A stretch of 64,000 bases of DNA from Dicyema japonicum (Eukaryota; Dicyemida; Rhombozoa; Dicyemidae). The notes under the pieces were generated by a model. It ran no database searches and was not told where the DNA came from. It worked only from the letters and a program-made list of their open reading frames with translations. A program made the translations under genes and the position numbers. The stretch is from the NCBI GenBank assembly GCA_011109175.1, contig RDEW01000008.1, positions 170,393-234,392 on the forward strand. Reading direction: 5' to 3'. Shown here piece by piece: positions 10,711 through 21,360 of the stretch. Each line of letters begins with the position of its first letter. Position 1 is the stretch's first letter.

Positions 10711-12687
10711 TATTTATATTTTTTAAAATCCAGGTAGCGGATTTATATTTTTTTAAAATGATTTTTTAAATTGATTAGTGGCGTTTTACGTATTTGTCAT
10801 TTTAATTTTAGTAATATTGATTAGTGTAATTGAATTGTGAATTCTTTTAATTAATAATAGATTGGAAAATGTATCTTTCGAACAATTCAGTTGATCAATT
10901 TTTGACAGGTAACATAGATACGTAACAATAATGTAAGAAACTTTCATTAAGGGTGAAGCAAGAATGCTCATGATTTAAATGCCTATCCAGAGTTTTTTGA
11001 ACAATGCACAGTGATTAGCCCTGAGCTACGCACAGCTCGCATTTGTAAATGTGGAGGATAGGCATGCATAACGAAGATGATCTAATTTTTTTGATCGCCT
11101 CAACGCCTCTCGTGATCTCACTCCATGTTTTTGGGGTTTCTAAGGAAAAGACATGTCCAACTTTTCTCCAGAAAACACCGCTAAAGGCTGCGATTGTGAT
11201 CCATGCAGGTAGTAGGAGCTGACTAGTGGGGCGAGCTAATATTGATTTCTCCATAATAATGAAATGGTAATTTTGTCAAAAAAATTTCAATAATTTCCTA
11301 ATAGATGAACTCAATATCGTATTAATTGTCTTCAAGAGGTACGTCCGTAGAGAGAATTTGTAAGACACGAAACAGTCCATAAAGAAAAAAGGAATGAAGC
11401 GTTAGATGGAAGGGTACTTTTGCGATGCATGCTTCACGAAATAAGGCTCTAAATGAATTAATGAAATTTTTTGAAATATGTCATTGTTTCTATGCAGCGT
11501 GATGTTCGGTGGACAATATCTAACGATCGCATTTATTAATTCATCAAAGTAGTTGTCCAAATGGCTCACTTGCCTTGTCCACAAATTCTACAAAATAAGT
11601 CGGAGTATTTAAACCATAAAATTGTTTCTCTGTCGAAGCTCCACATGTATATGACAAGAATACATTCATTTAGAGCCTTCTTTCGTGAAGCATGTATTGC
11701 AAAAGTACCAATGGAAGTTCAGTAGGAAAAAAAGTGGAGTGTGCGTATCAAAAAGGGTTTTTTTGGTTTGTTTCTTAATAAACTGACTTATTTTTTATAT
11801 TGCAATATAAAATTAAAAAAGAATCTATAATGAGTCAAATAAAATATAATTTATTTAATTATATTAATCAAAATTTATATTTTTAAATAGTTAATAAAAT
11901 ACATTTTACACGTTGTAGTCACTTCCTGTGGTGGTATTTTTTATATTTGTCTATATCATTATTTCTTCACTATTGAAAATGCAGGATATATCAAAATTTT
12001 ATTAATAATACTTTGATTCATCAATACATTATGTTTTTTTTCAATTATGAAGAAATTTTGTTAATGACAACTTATTGCAGTAATTTCATTATGCCCTTTT
12101 ATTAATTCCTTCATTATCAATGTATTCATATTCAAAAAATCCTCAAATTTTAAAATATCGAAGATCCATCAGTCACTTATCCTTTCCTCGGTTACACATG
12201 CCAATCTAATGTCCGCTCTCTTTGTTTCTTCGTAGAACTATTATTCTCAATCTTCAATAACCATTATGCCATGCTTCCACAACCTATTTTTAACATCTTT
12301 TACTGGAAAAGATTGGAAAACTGGACAACCTTAGTCCTTGTAAATCTATTAGCTCTCCAAAATCAAGCCATGAACTCACTTGCGTCATTTTGTTTTTTCA
12401 CATCACATGAATCCAATTGCCTGAATAATTCGTCTATTTCAATCTCGGTCTCATTTCATCATCTAATATTGTAATCATTTAAAATTCAAATTTAGAGAAA
12501 AACATGAAGATATCAAATATTTTAAGATTTCAGTAAATCTTTCTACTTTTCCTTGTACCCAGGACATCGTTTGTCCGAAATTTTGTTTATAGAAATTTTG
12601 TTATTTACAAATTCTGAATAAATGCCCTAAATTAACATCATATTGTGCACATGTATGAACATTTGAATAATAATCAACAAGATTTCA
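10711..12687. other. Intergenic, with a short inverted repeat
   Basis: AT-rich sequence without a gene I can support. The minus frame 11015-11254 and the minus frame 11402-11584 show no recognisable family. About 50 bases at 11405-11460 recur inverted at 11663-11722 (the 'tttagagcc..tttcgtgaagcatg' block). Confidence 0.5.
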
Positions 12688-12927
12688 TTACAGCACGTTG
12701 TTGTCGAGACGAGTGAAGTCTCCTGGCCCAAGACGGACTCTTCTAAGATCACTTGGGTCAGTGATTTCGAAAGTTAGCAATGAGCGTCGAGAAAATGTAT
12801 GGTTGTTCCAAGGGATTTCTCTGACATTCTTCAGGGGTAACAGCCATTTTTTCCTATCAGCTGGATTATTTTGATTTTCTTTTTCGCAAAAATTGTTTTC
12901 CATTAAAAGATAACAAAAAGTAAACAA
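12688..12927 (-). CDS. Hypothetical exon or small protein, 79 residues
   Basis: Minus-strand frame with ordinary residue composition. It has a hydrophilic Asn/Lys/Glu-rich beginning and then 'SLLTFEITDPSDLRRVRLG' near the end. It does not resemble any of the mobile-element families here. No family is recognised. A PLAT-like beta-strand segment crossed my mind but cannot be supported. It could be one exon of a larger gene, but I found no convincing micro-intron at its ends. Confidence 0.25.
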   Translation of the reverse strand: MFTFCYLLMENNFCEKENQNNPADRKKWLLPLKNVREIPWNNHTFSRRSLLTFEITDPSDLRRVRLGPGDFTRLDNNVL

Positions 12928-13309
12928 TTTGTGTAAATATTGAATTTCAATTGGGTTTTATAAAACAACCCTATTTCCCTTAGATCAGGAATTAGTTTAG
13001 TTAGTTTAAATCTTCTTAGCGTAGCCTTAAAAGAGTTTCGCCAACATCCTCGACCACGCCATTTTGTTTCTGGCCCTCATTCGAACATCATCCAGGTCGT
13101 CTGCTGTCACAATGTACGACCGATTGTCTCGGAATCATCTTTTAAGCAAACTGGAAGTTTATTTCTTGGTCTGTTTCGAAATCCGTGACTTCCGGCGCAG
13201 TAGAAGTATTCTTCCATAGTCGGGTCCAATCTGAGAATATGTCCAAATAGTTGCCATTTCTATAGAATAACGTCCATGCTAATTGGTGTAGATTTACATA
13301 GAGCATATA

Positions 13310-14823
13310 CATTCCCGTGAAAATGTTACCTACAGGGTCAATAATTCATAAGATAAGCGAAAATGTTACTTTTTGATAATTTTTATTATTTTAAAAAACA
13401 AATATGCTTTTTAAATTTTAGCCAACCTAATTTTATCTTTTTATTTCATCCCTTAAAAATGGGATTTTTCAACTTTTTATTTTTAACGAAAACTAACCCG
13501 TGCATGTTACCGCCACTTTACTCAAAATTCAAGATAAACCGAGATTTTGTTAAAAAATTGTAAAATTAATATTTAGAAGTTCCTCCTTTATTGCAAATAA
13601 CTTCGTCAATTCGTTTAGGCATGGATTTGTATAATAATTGTATATATTCATTGTCCATACTGTTCCAAATATTTTGAGCGGTTATCCACAGTTCTGAAAC
13701 TTTTTTTGGAATGTTATCCTATATTTTTGATTTTAGATAACTCCAACAATTTTCAATAATATTCAGGTCTGGAGATTGTAGAGGCCAATTTTCTAAAACT
13801 GTGATCTCCTTGTTTTGGAGTTATTCTTTTGTAGACTTTGAAGTATGTGAAGGAGCACCATCTTGTTCTAAAAAGTATCATTTTTGATAAATTTCAACAA
13901 GTCCTTCAGAAAGAATTCGTTGATATTTAACAGAATTAACATTTCCAGTGCATAAAACTAGCACTCGTTTTCCATCATTTCTAATTGCACCCCAAACCAT
14001 AATAGAGGGTGAATATTTAATTGTCCCAGTTGTATACTTTGTTTCAAATCGAGATCCTGGAGGTCTTCTAACATTCTCTCGATTCGCGAATCAATGAAAT
14101 CCGACACTCATCGCTGAAAATTACATTTTTCCATTCGAAGAGTATTTTAGTTTTGCACCACAATTTTCTTTTTTTTGAGGCTCAGTAAGCAACGGTTTTT
14201 TGACAGCTGCTCGTCCGAAAAGATTATTTTAACGTAATATTCTTTTTACAGTATCATTACTGATAAGATGAGAAACATCACAGTCTGTTCGGATCTGATT
14301 AGATGTTTTTTGGATTGCACACAGAATTTCGGACAAAAATTTTGCATTTTTCTGCCCAGATTTAGGTCTATCATTGCAGTCATATCCTTCGATATAGCGC
14401 TTATGGATTTCACGAACTGTACTTCTGCCTATTCCGAGAGTGCTAGCAACTTTAGAAATCGAAGTCCCATTTTCAATAAAAAAAATATGATTTTATAACG
14501 ATTTTCAACTGAAACACGTGTCATTTAACGTTTTTTTAATTTTGTTGTTTTAGAGAATTTAAAAATAAAATAATTACTACTTGACTTCAGATATATCTAA
14601 TTCCTTTAGATGCCGGTAACATTTGCACGGCTTAATTATCATTAAAAAATAGTGGAAAAATCCCATTTAAGGGATGAAATAAAAAAAATAAAATATTGAT
14701 TAGGTTGGCTAAAATTTAAAAAGCATATTTGCTTTTTAGAGTAATAAAAATTATCAAATGAAAGTAACATTTTTGCTTATCTTATGAATTACTTGACCCT
14801 GGCGGTAACATTGCACGGGACTG
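13310..14823 (-). mobile_element. Tc1/mariner transposon with long terminal repeats
   Basis: Ends: 'cattcccgtgaaaatgttac' on the left, and the reverse complement of the right end starts 'cagtcccgtgcaatgttacc'. TA flanks each (13308-13309 and 14824-14825). Terminal inverted similarity extends for roughly 200 bp, down to the block encoding 'agccaacctaat' and 'atttcatccctta'. The element is inserted in the C-terminal part of a dead group B LINE, so it is younger than that LINE. The transposase inside is broken. Confidence 0.9.
13566..14525 (-). pseudogene. Tc1-family transposase, broken
   Basis: The minus strand begins 'MTRVSVENRYKIIFFIENG' near 14523, with a paired helix-turn-helix typical of Tc1 ('ISKVASTLGIGRSTVREIHK'). 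Later blocks are 'VIFSDEC' (first catalytic Asp), 'SIMVWGAIRNDG', 'LEQDGAPSHTSKSTKE' (second Asp region), 'WPLQSPDLNIIEN' (the DD34E Glu) and a C-terminus 'SMPKRIDEVICNKGGTSKY' ending near 13566. In-frame stops and frameshifts occur between blocks, so it is inactive. Family assignment from the catalytic blocks is firm. Confidence 0.9.
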
Positions 14824-17219
14824 TAATTTTTCGTTTGAGATTTTTATCGGCCAGAAGATTCCAGTCAGTATGCGCAGTTGACTTCTGTGGAAAGTTTATA
14901 GCCTTTCAAAATTGTTTTTCGAGGTTCCCCATGTTCTGGAATTGTATATCAGTATTGGCTTGATAAACGTGTCGTATAATCTGACACGTAGTTTCAGTGA
15001 AACACGTCTTTTTCTATCCATATGTTGTACATTCTTTGAAGTATATGGTTATCACCACATTCCTTTGACAAATATCTTCGGGGTCTCCTAGTAGTGAGCC
15101 GTGTTTTTTTGTCCAGAGTTCGTCATTTTTTGACTTGGCTCGTTCGATTAGTGTGTAGTCCATTTTTGTAATATTTATGTGCAGATCCCATTTATTTAAA
15201 GAGTTTAGGCTTGGACTAAAACTCAGTCAAGTTGGCTATTCTGGTCATTACACACAAAGTTTACATTATCCGCGTATAACAATTCAATTGTATCTTCGTA
15301 TTTAGAACCCATTTCCTTTCTCAGCTCCCTGAGGGCAGCTTCGAGGTATATGATGAATAAAACTTGGGTTAAGGAATCACCTTGTGGAGTTCCCATGTTG
15401 ATGCTGAAACTCTTTAAATGGTTAGTTCCTATTTTCATGGATAGACCAGCTTCAGAAAATAATAGACTTATCAGGCAGTCCTCGTCATGCTGTTCCTGTA
15501 AATACCCATGAGTTTTTCTCTGTTGATGCTGTCAAAAGCCTTCGTTAGATCAATTCTTAGGATATAAATGACTTTCCTGTAGTTGTGACATATTGATGTC
15601 AGCCATCGATGACTCCACTCGATATCTTCTAAACCCACTTTGACTTTGGGAAATGTATTTTTCCACTGGCTCTCGGATACGGTTAACCACTATGATCGAT
15701 AATGTCTTCCTGATAGTTGAGAGTAGAATAATAGGCCTTAATCAATCCAGCGATCCCTCTTTTTTCCCAGGTTTGTGTATCGGAATTAAGACTTCATGTC
15801 CTAATAAAAGTGAACAGTGAAGTTCCATCGACTCGTATAACCGGAGCATGTTTTAGTATCTCGCTCTGTGATGCCATCATAGCCAGCTGAACGATTGTCT
15901 TTTAGGTGTATGAATGCATTTGTTTTTTCCTTTATTGTAATTTTTTGTAAGATGTCTTGGATTTCCAATAAATTTAGGTATATTCACCCCCAACTGAATT
16001 AAACTGTACCTCGAAGTGTTTGGCAATATGGTTTGCTTTATCCTCTGGGTTTTGTAAATAATGACCCGCGTTGTCGCAGATTTTCAGCAGCTTTTTCGCA
16101 GTTCCTCGTGTAAGTAATTTAACAGGGAAAACATTCGTCTTCCATACTGACAGTTTTCAATTTCAGTCGCCTTATCGTCCAAATATTTGTGCCTAATGTC
16201 ATTCGACCGTTTTTTATCAAATATGATATTTGATTACGTTTTTTCTTTAATGCACTTTTATTCGAATTTTAACTTCCCAGTTTTGAACGTATTTCCTTCT
16301 GCAGTTCCGACAATTCTCTTATTACGGGGTCATGAATAACTATTCCGGTCTTTTTCCTGGTATCCAACAGTCTCTGTCGCCGACAGTGTTAAGATATCCA
16401 GTCGAAGGGGTGCTACTGGTTTAAACATCCCGCAACCGTTTAGAGACATTTTGTTGGTATCTCTTTTTCCGAGTGTCAAAAGTCAACAATTCCACAGCCA
16501 TACGTTATTTAGAGTTACTCTTTTTCTTTACTCCTTCAATTCCGAAGTATCGTTTAGGATTTAATCTGGCCACTGTCAGTTATAGTCCTTCCATAACTCA
16601 TAGAGTCTGACAACAGTCTCTTTAAAGAGATTGGGCAGATAATATAATCAATTTGGTTATAAATATACGTGTTATCGCCGTCTTTGGACTTTCTTGTGCC
16701 AACCCAGGTGGTTTTGTGCTTTGCAGGGTATTCAAACGTGGTTTTGCATAGATACAAATTTGATGAATTACAAAAATCAACGATAGAGTGTCCAGAGAGA
16801 TTTCGATATCCTCTGCCATGTTTTCCCATTTCTTAATCCTTCTCATGTCTGCTTTAGCATTCCAATCACCACAGAAGAACGTTAGTGTAGATTTATGAAT
16901 TTGCATATGTGTTTTCAACAGGATTTTGTAAAACTCGTCCAACTCGTCCATATTTCTTGAAACTCTGCCCATGTGCGGAACATATAGTTGATAACAGTCA
17001 TCATAGTATTGTTCGTGGGCGATAAACGGAATTGCATTACTGCCACACGATCATTGGCTCCATACTTTATACACGTAGTTGATTAGGTTCCAGTTGATTG
17101 CAGAACCAAAACCGTAGTGACGATTGTCTGATGGGAGTAAGATATCCTGTAGTTTCTAAATGGTTCTTCGTCTCCAAGAGCATTATTTGTCTCTTGTAAG
17201 CAGCTATTTAAATAGTCGC

Positions 17220-17545
17220 GTGGCGCCATGTGGTGCTTCGTGGCTAATTGGTTGAAGTTTCAGTTTTGTTTTCTCTGTCCTCCTCTTTCTTCCTATTAGA
17301 GTGGCGTCATGTGATCCAACTGTCTAGGTGGCGCCCACTGCCAGGCCGGTACGAAAAAGGATCATTTGCTCTCCCCCACTCCACTGGAGTGGTTTCCACA
17401 ACTGCAACTATGGACGTCTTTCACCCTTTGTGTTGATTCCGGATGGACTCTTTCTGTAAAAGTGGAAACTGGATACACTTAATTAGTTGTTTACTTTAAC
17501 TTCTTTCTCGGTGTATCCGGGGTTAATTAATGATAATAATGTAAG
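17220..17545 (+). mobile_element. Short LINE-related element (5' and 3' motifs)
   Basis: It contains two 'gtggcg(c/t)catgtg' motifs (about 17220 and 17297), which resemble the start of the group A LINE at 17840 ('gtggtgtcatgtgg'). It ends with 'tttctcggtgtatccggggtta', a group A-like 3' terminus. Only about 300 bases lie between, so this is an extreme internal deletion or a non-autonomous derivative. Its relative is 7940-8210 on the minus strand. Confidence 0.45.
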
Positions 17546-17830
17546 CAGCAGATATTAATTTTGTAACGTGACAGATCTTCAGATAGTTGTTCCCTCTTGC
17601 TTAGAGATGAGAGGCCTCGAACTAAGAGTTTGAATTTTAGCATGATAAATACATTTTTTCCAAAGAAAAACAGAAGCACGTCACCACTTCAACCAACAAG
17701 TTTATTAAAAAAATTTAATAGATCAAGAATTATTGTTAATTGCGACAAATTAATATTATTATTAAAAAACACTTTCATAATTGCGCCAAAAACTCCATAT
17801 ATTAATAACTCCGGTTAGTGTGGATTTTGA

Positions 17831-19312
17831 ATGTTAGCGTGGTGTCATGTGGCTCACCAGAAACGGTCTCACCCATTCCAAAATGGAACGAAAAGAGCCA
17901 ACAGCTTCTCCCCACCGTCCGGTGGTCCTCTCATCTCCTGTGTCTTCGACCCTGTCTGGTGTCCCCATTTATCAAAACTTTTGATTCTTCTATGTGGGGA
18001 CGTCGAAAACAATCCTGGTCCATGGAGATGTTTTACAATTATACAACTGAATACGAATGGGATCAGGAAGAAAATCTTTGAACTCCGGGCACTCCTCCGC
18101 GAAAATGAGGCTGACCTCGCTTTAATACAGGAGTCAAAGCTATCTCCCTCCATACCAACACCCTCTTTTCCCGGATGGTTTCCTCCGCGTAGGTCCACCG
18201 CTACATACTTGGCTACCCTATCGCAGTTCATTGCCGATGGTTTTAACACCCATCCCCCGTTTCACAAACCACAATCTTGGTTTCTATTGACATCAACAAA
18301 GCTTTTGACATTGTTTCGAGAAAAATCCTGGTAGGAAAAATATTTTCTACTAATATTCGTCCGAATGTGAAATTATGGCTTGCCAACTTTTTGTCTGGAA
18401 GACGTGGAAGAGTAGTCAGTGGTGATCTCAGATCTAGATCACGATTACTACCGAACGGGGTACCACAGGGGTCTCCACTTTCACCAATTCTATTCAACTT
18501 ATTCCTACACGACAAACCTAATGATGGAGACGAAGATTCCCTCCTATTTTCCTACGCAGACGATGTAGTCATTGCATTACGGAACCGTTCGACGCAAGTC
18601 ACATCTTTAAAAACTCAGACAAAATTGAACATTCTCCACGATTGGATTGTTGGCAATCGACTAACGATTTCTGCAACCAAGTCTATCTGTTCCACATTCA
18701 TGTCGGACCGTCGTTCAATGATGAACCGAGTCTTTTCATTGGTCCCACTCGGATTCCAGTGACAAGGTCCCCCACTGTTTTTGGAGTCAAGTACGACAGC
18801 CTTCTCAAATTCAACTCCCACGCAACAGACATGATCACCAGGGGCCTCCAGAAAGCTAACGTTATACGCGCCCTTGTCCGGAGGACCACGAGGAACATGG
18901 ACTTTTCCGTTTCTACTCTCTACCAACAAACAATCGCGCCTGCCATTGAGTATGCCTCCGTTGCATGAAGATTCGGGCTATCGGAGTCTTTGGTCCAAAG
19001 AATCAACTCGATATACCGGAAAACAATCAGTATGTTTTCCCTACGTAATGGATCAACAGTCGACCCACTACTCATGGAAGCTAAGATCCGTAGTCGTGGC
19101 TCCGGATTTCTTCGCCTCTGTGAGGAAGATGGAAATCCGCTTCGCTTGATCCTTTCCAAGGCAAGAAAAAACCGATTGGATAAAAAATTCCCCTCCCCGA
19201 TCGGATTCCTCTGCAAGAGCGAGAGAAGGCTCTTCCGGAAAGTAGTGGGGACGATGGAAGATCACAGACGTCGAATGGCACAAGTGATTGCGAAAACTGG
19301 GATCACCTAACT
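17831..19312 (+). pseudogene. Group A LINE ORF2, internally deleted, with N-terminal 2A peptide
   Basis: The ATG at 17831 opens a frame of about 62 residues ending in a 2A-type sequence. The APE endonuclease start follows directly ('IQLNTNGIRKKIFELRALL' and 'DLALIQESKL'). Near 18195 the endonuclease breaks off and reverse transcriptase begins ('LATLSQFIADGFN', then after a one-base frame break 'VSIDINKAFDIVSRKIL', 'LLPNGVPQGSPLSPILFNLF', 'LLFSYADDVVIALR'). A C-terminal region runs to 19310 ('TIAPAIEYASVA' and 'DPLLMEAKIRSRGSGFLRL'). The 3' terminus is near 19345-19360 ('ggtgttcccggggttattaa'). Jockey/CR1-like by motif style. The internal deletion and frameshifts make it non-functional. Confidence 0.85.
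17999..18022 (+). other. 2A-like ribosome-skipping motif DVENNPG|P
   Basis: In the frame opened at 17831, residues 50-64 read 'LLILLCGDVENNPGP'. This matches the 2A consensus D(V/I)ExNPG-P, including the upstream Leu-rich stretch and the Gly before Asp. The Pro after the skip site is followed immediately by the APE endonuclease. 2A sequences at the start of ORF2 are known from some non-LTR elements of trypanosomes, sea urchins and molluscs. This one would release a 63-residue leader. Confidence 0.88.
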
Positions 19313-19429
19313 GTATGACGCTTTTGTCTTTCTTTCTCGGTGTTCCCGGGGTTATTAAAATAAAATAAAAATATATTAATAACTTTAATAAATTACAAAC
19401 TATTTACTTATATGTAATGTCAGATATTG

Positions 19430-19545
19430 AACACGTTGCTGGTTAATGGTTGTTGTTGATAAGAATCATCTAAATTCATCGAATTATGCGGACTTCTGTG
19501 CCGAATTGAGTAAAGAAAACCCCAATCGAACGTCCGCCGAAAAAA
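19430..19545 (+). pseudogene. Scrap of group F LINE N-terminal region
   Basis: Matches 47190-47330 (minus) at the nucleotide level. It encodes the equivalent of 'SSDYADFCAELRKENPNRT' with changes. It stops in an A-run just before the hairpin cluster. The duplicate at 44955-45055 is slightly shorter. Confidence 0.6.
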
Positions 19546-19546
19546 A

Positions 19547-19642
19547 ATCCCACCAGCAAGTGGGATTCTTCACGTCTGACGATCCTTCCTTTGGCATAGG
19601 TAGCCAGAGTACCTATGCCACATAGGAGTTTCACTACTCCTA
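19547..19642 (+). other. Cluster of three perfect hairpins
   Basis: ATCCCAC/GTGGGAT with a 6-nt loop (19547-19566), TGGCATAGGTA/TACCTATGCCA with a 7-nt loop (19592-19620) and TAGGAGT/ACTCCTA with a 6-nt loop (19623-19642). A shorter GGC/GCC stem follows at about 19648-19660. The cluster recurs at about 45053-45147, where the first stem carries a C-to-T change that keeps pairing as G-U. Function unknown. Confidence 0.7.
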
Positions 19643-19659
19643 CCTTCGGCACTTCGAGC

Positions 19660-20300
19660 CTAACTAGTGTAGTAAGCCGCCCGAATACATGATTGTTGTG
19701 TTTTACCTATATTTGAAATTTTCTTATTCATATGACATATAATCGATACTGGGCAAGTTCTAAATCATAAGTTGTTCCTCATCGGTAATTGTGACAATAG
19801 ACATGATCTTTTTTCGTAATTTAGAAAATTCTTTGTGCGAGAGTCCCTGATTACACATCTCAGAGTTACGTTCAATAATATCGAGGCCGCATCTTTTAGG
19901 ATTTCATAAGCCACTCAGTTTAACCGCATCGTCCCATCATCCAAATATCAATAATTGATAAAAGTGCCATTTACAAGGCCTGCCTCGTCGACTTCTACTA
20001 AAAGACCACGGTAAAACCAAACTAATTATCACGTGATCTCGACGATGACTTCTCTTCAATTGTTCCAAAATTTTACTCCTAGTTTCCTGGAGGGAGTTCG
20101 ACCCCTGAAAACGAATTGATATTTTTTAGATCCCCGATCATCAGGAGTGTGATGAAGCATGTATTCCTTGACAAAAAAACAACTCCTATGCAAATCGCTG
20201 AATAGATTACAAATACTTGACTCACAGCACTATTCCTCATGAATAGAAGTTTTAACATTCAGAGAATCGCTTATTTACTCAGGGCAAAACCGTAATATTC
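19660..20300. other. Duplicated sequence without a recognised gene
   Basis: Shared with 45165-45830. The minus strand has a modest open frame in the second copy (45163-45417) that is broken in the first. Near 20000-20045 lies a 'agaccacggt...aactaatt' block like the 3' end of the LINE at 9605-9655, suggesting a scrap of group A in minus orientation. Confidence 0.4.
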
Positions 20301-21360
20301 CCAACTAGAGCAGTTTGAGCATTTTGATTTGTCTTTCCTCAGCTCTACGGAGCAAATATTTAATGTCAAATTCGACGATGCTACATGGAAGCAAGCTACA
20401 CTCTCAGTTAGATTTGGGAACCTTGGAATCCGTCGTACTTTGGACGTCTCACTTCCTGCACATCTGTCTTCACTCACGGCCTGTAAACCTTTGGTCAGGA
20501 GGATTCTACACTCCCTACCCGATTTCTCAATTGACCTAGACATAATTTACGCACGGAAAGCCTGGAATGCCACCAACCTCTTCCTACCACTTTTACAAGA
20601 CTTTCAGCCAAACCTGGACAATTTATTATGTTGGACTCTTACTGGAATCAGCCAATCAGCACCGACGCGCTTGTTTGCATTCGAGGAATTCCCCGAGAGA
20701 GGTGCCTGCTCAAAGCCATTCCCAATGGAGTTCTGGGTACCTTCCTGGATGATGGATGCGTCTGTATTGGGATCTCATTGCGACTGTGATTAAAAGTATG
20801 TATTCAACATCCGTGCCGATACGGAGACAAGATCGACTGTTTTGGCCTACACTCTCTCTCCTGCAGGAAGAGTGCAGGCATATTTCCCAGACACATGGCC
20901 ATGAATGAACTCGTTAGGCGAGCTTTTGACGCCGCCGGACATCCCTCCATGCTCGAAACTGTCGGCCTTTGCAGACGGGACGGTAAACCAGATGAGATTA
21001 GAATCTTTTCATTTGAAGGCAAGAAACCATTTGTCTGGGACGTTACCTGTAACGACACAATTGCGTCTTGCAACCTACTCTAGAGTGCCTCTGAAGCCTG
21101 TTCTGACACTGAGAAGTCCAAGAAGATGAAACGAGAATAGTACGCTGTCTTACCCAATTATTTTTTGTTTGTTCCACTCGCCGTTGAGACGTCTGGTTCC
21201 CTTGCCCATGGGACGCAGGAATTCTTGAGTCGTCTAGGAAATCAGATCGTTACACGAAAAAAGAACCTCGTGTTCGCATCTGGCTATTCAAGCGACTCTC
21301 GCTCGCTATCCTGAGAGGGAATAGTCACGCAGTCAGGGCAGCGTCTATATAACCTTTTAC
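20300..21360 (+). pseudogene. Group C LINE, C-terminal half
   Basis: Plus-strand blocks in order: 'STEQIFNVKFDDATW', 'ATLSVRFGNLGIRRTL' (20400-20440), a zinc-like stretch 'DCFGLHSLSCRKSAG' (about 20835-20885), 'RHMAMNELVRRAFDAAGHPSM' and 'KPFVWDVTCNDT' (PD-like motif region degraded, 20980-21060), 'VPLAVETSG' (about 21175). The same order occurs in the better copy at 24330-26010. Stops and frameshifts are frequent. It is 5'-truncated, and its first 330 bases are duplicated at 45830-46132. Confidence 0.75.

Larger units (their letters stand above)
12985..17212 (-). mobile_element. Degenerate RTE-like LINE (group B) split by a Tc1 element
   Basis: Minus-strand blocks follow the order of the intact copy at 54724-57740. 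They are: endonuclease start ('SCLQET' near 17190), 'LLPSDNRHYGFG' (about 17110), 'FFCGDWNAKADM' (about 16860-16890), 'KTTWVGTRKSKDGDN' (about 16680-16720), RT 'NMGTPQGDSLTQVLFIIYLEA' (about 15340-15400), 'ELLYADNVNFV' (YADN in place of YADD, about 15260-15290) and the C-terminal end near 13000-13300. Many stops. The last 3' part (12985-13308) is separated from the rest by the mariner element 13310-14823. Confidence 0.85.
18761..20629 (+). repeat. Direct duplication, copy 1
   Basis: Near-identical to 44283-46132 on the same strand. It spans the C-terminal part of the group A LINE, its 3' end, a group F scrap, three hairpins and the start of a group C LINE fragment. Because several unrelated elements are shared in the same order, this is a segmental duplication and not independent insertions. 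Confidence 0.9.

Noticed and set aside
18243-19283. Several overlapping minus-strand frames
   Set aside because: Shadows of the group A LINE on the plus strand, which carries the RT motifs.
19547-19660. Possible hammerhead ribozyme
   Set aside because: A 'ctgacga' core half is present but no GAAA half is found in the right place, and the stems do not form the three-way junction.
20315-20543. Frames repeated identically at 45774-46042
   Set aside because: Their repetition reflects the segmental duplication, not conservation of a gene; the LINE frame 20329-20793 explains the locus.
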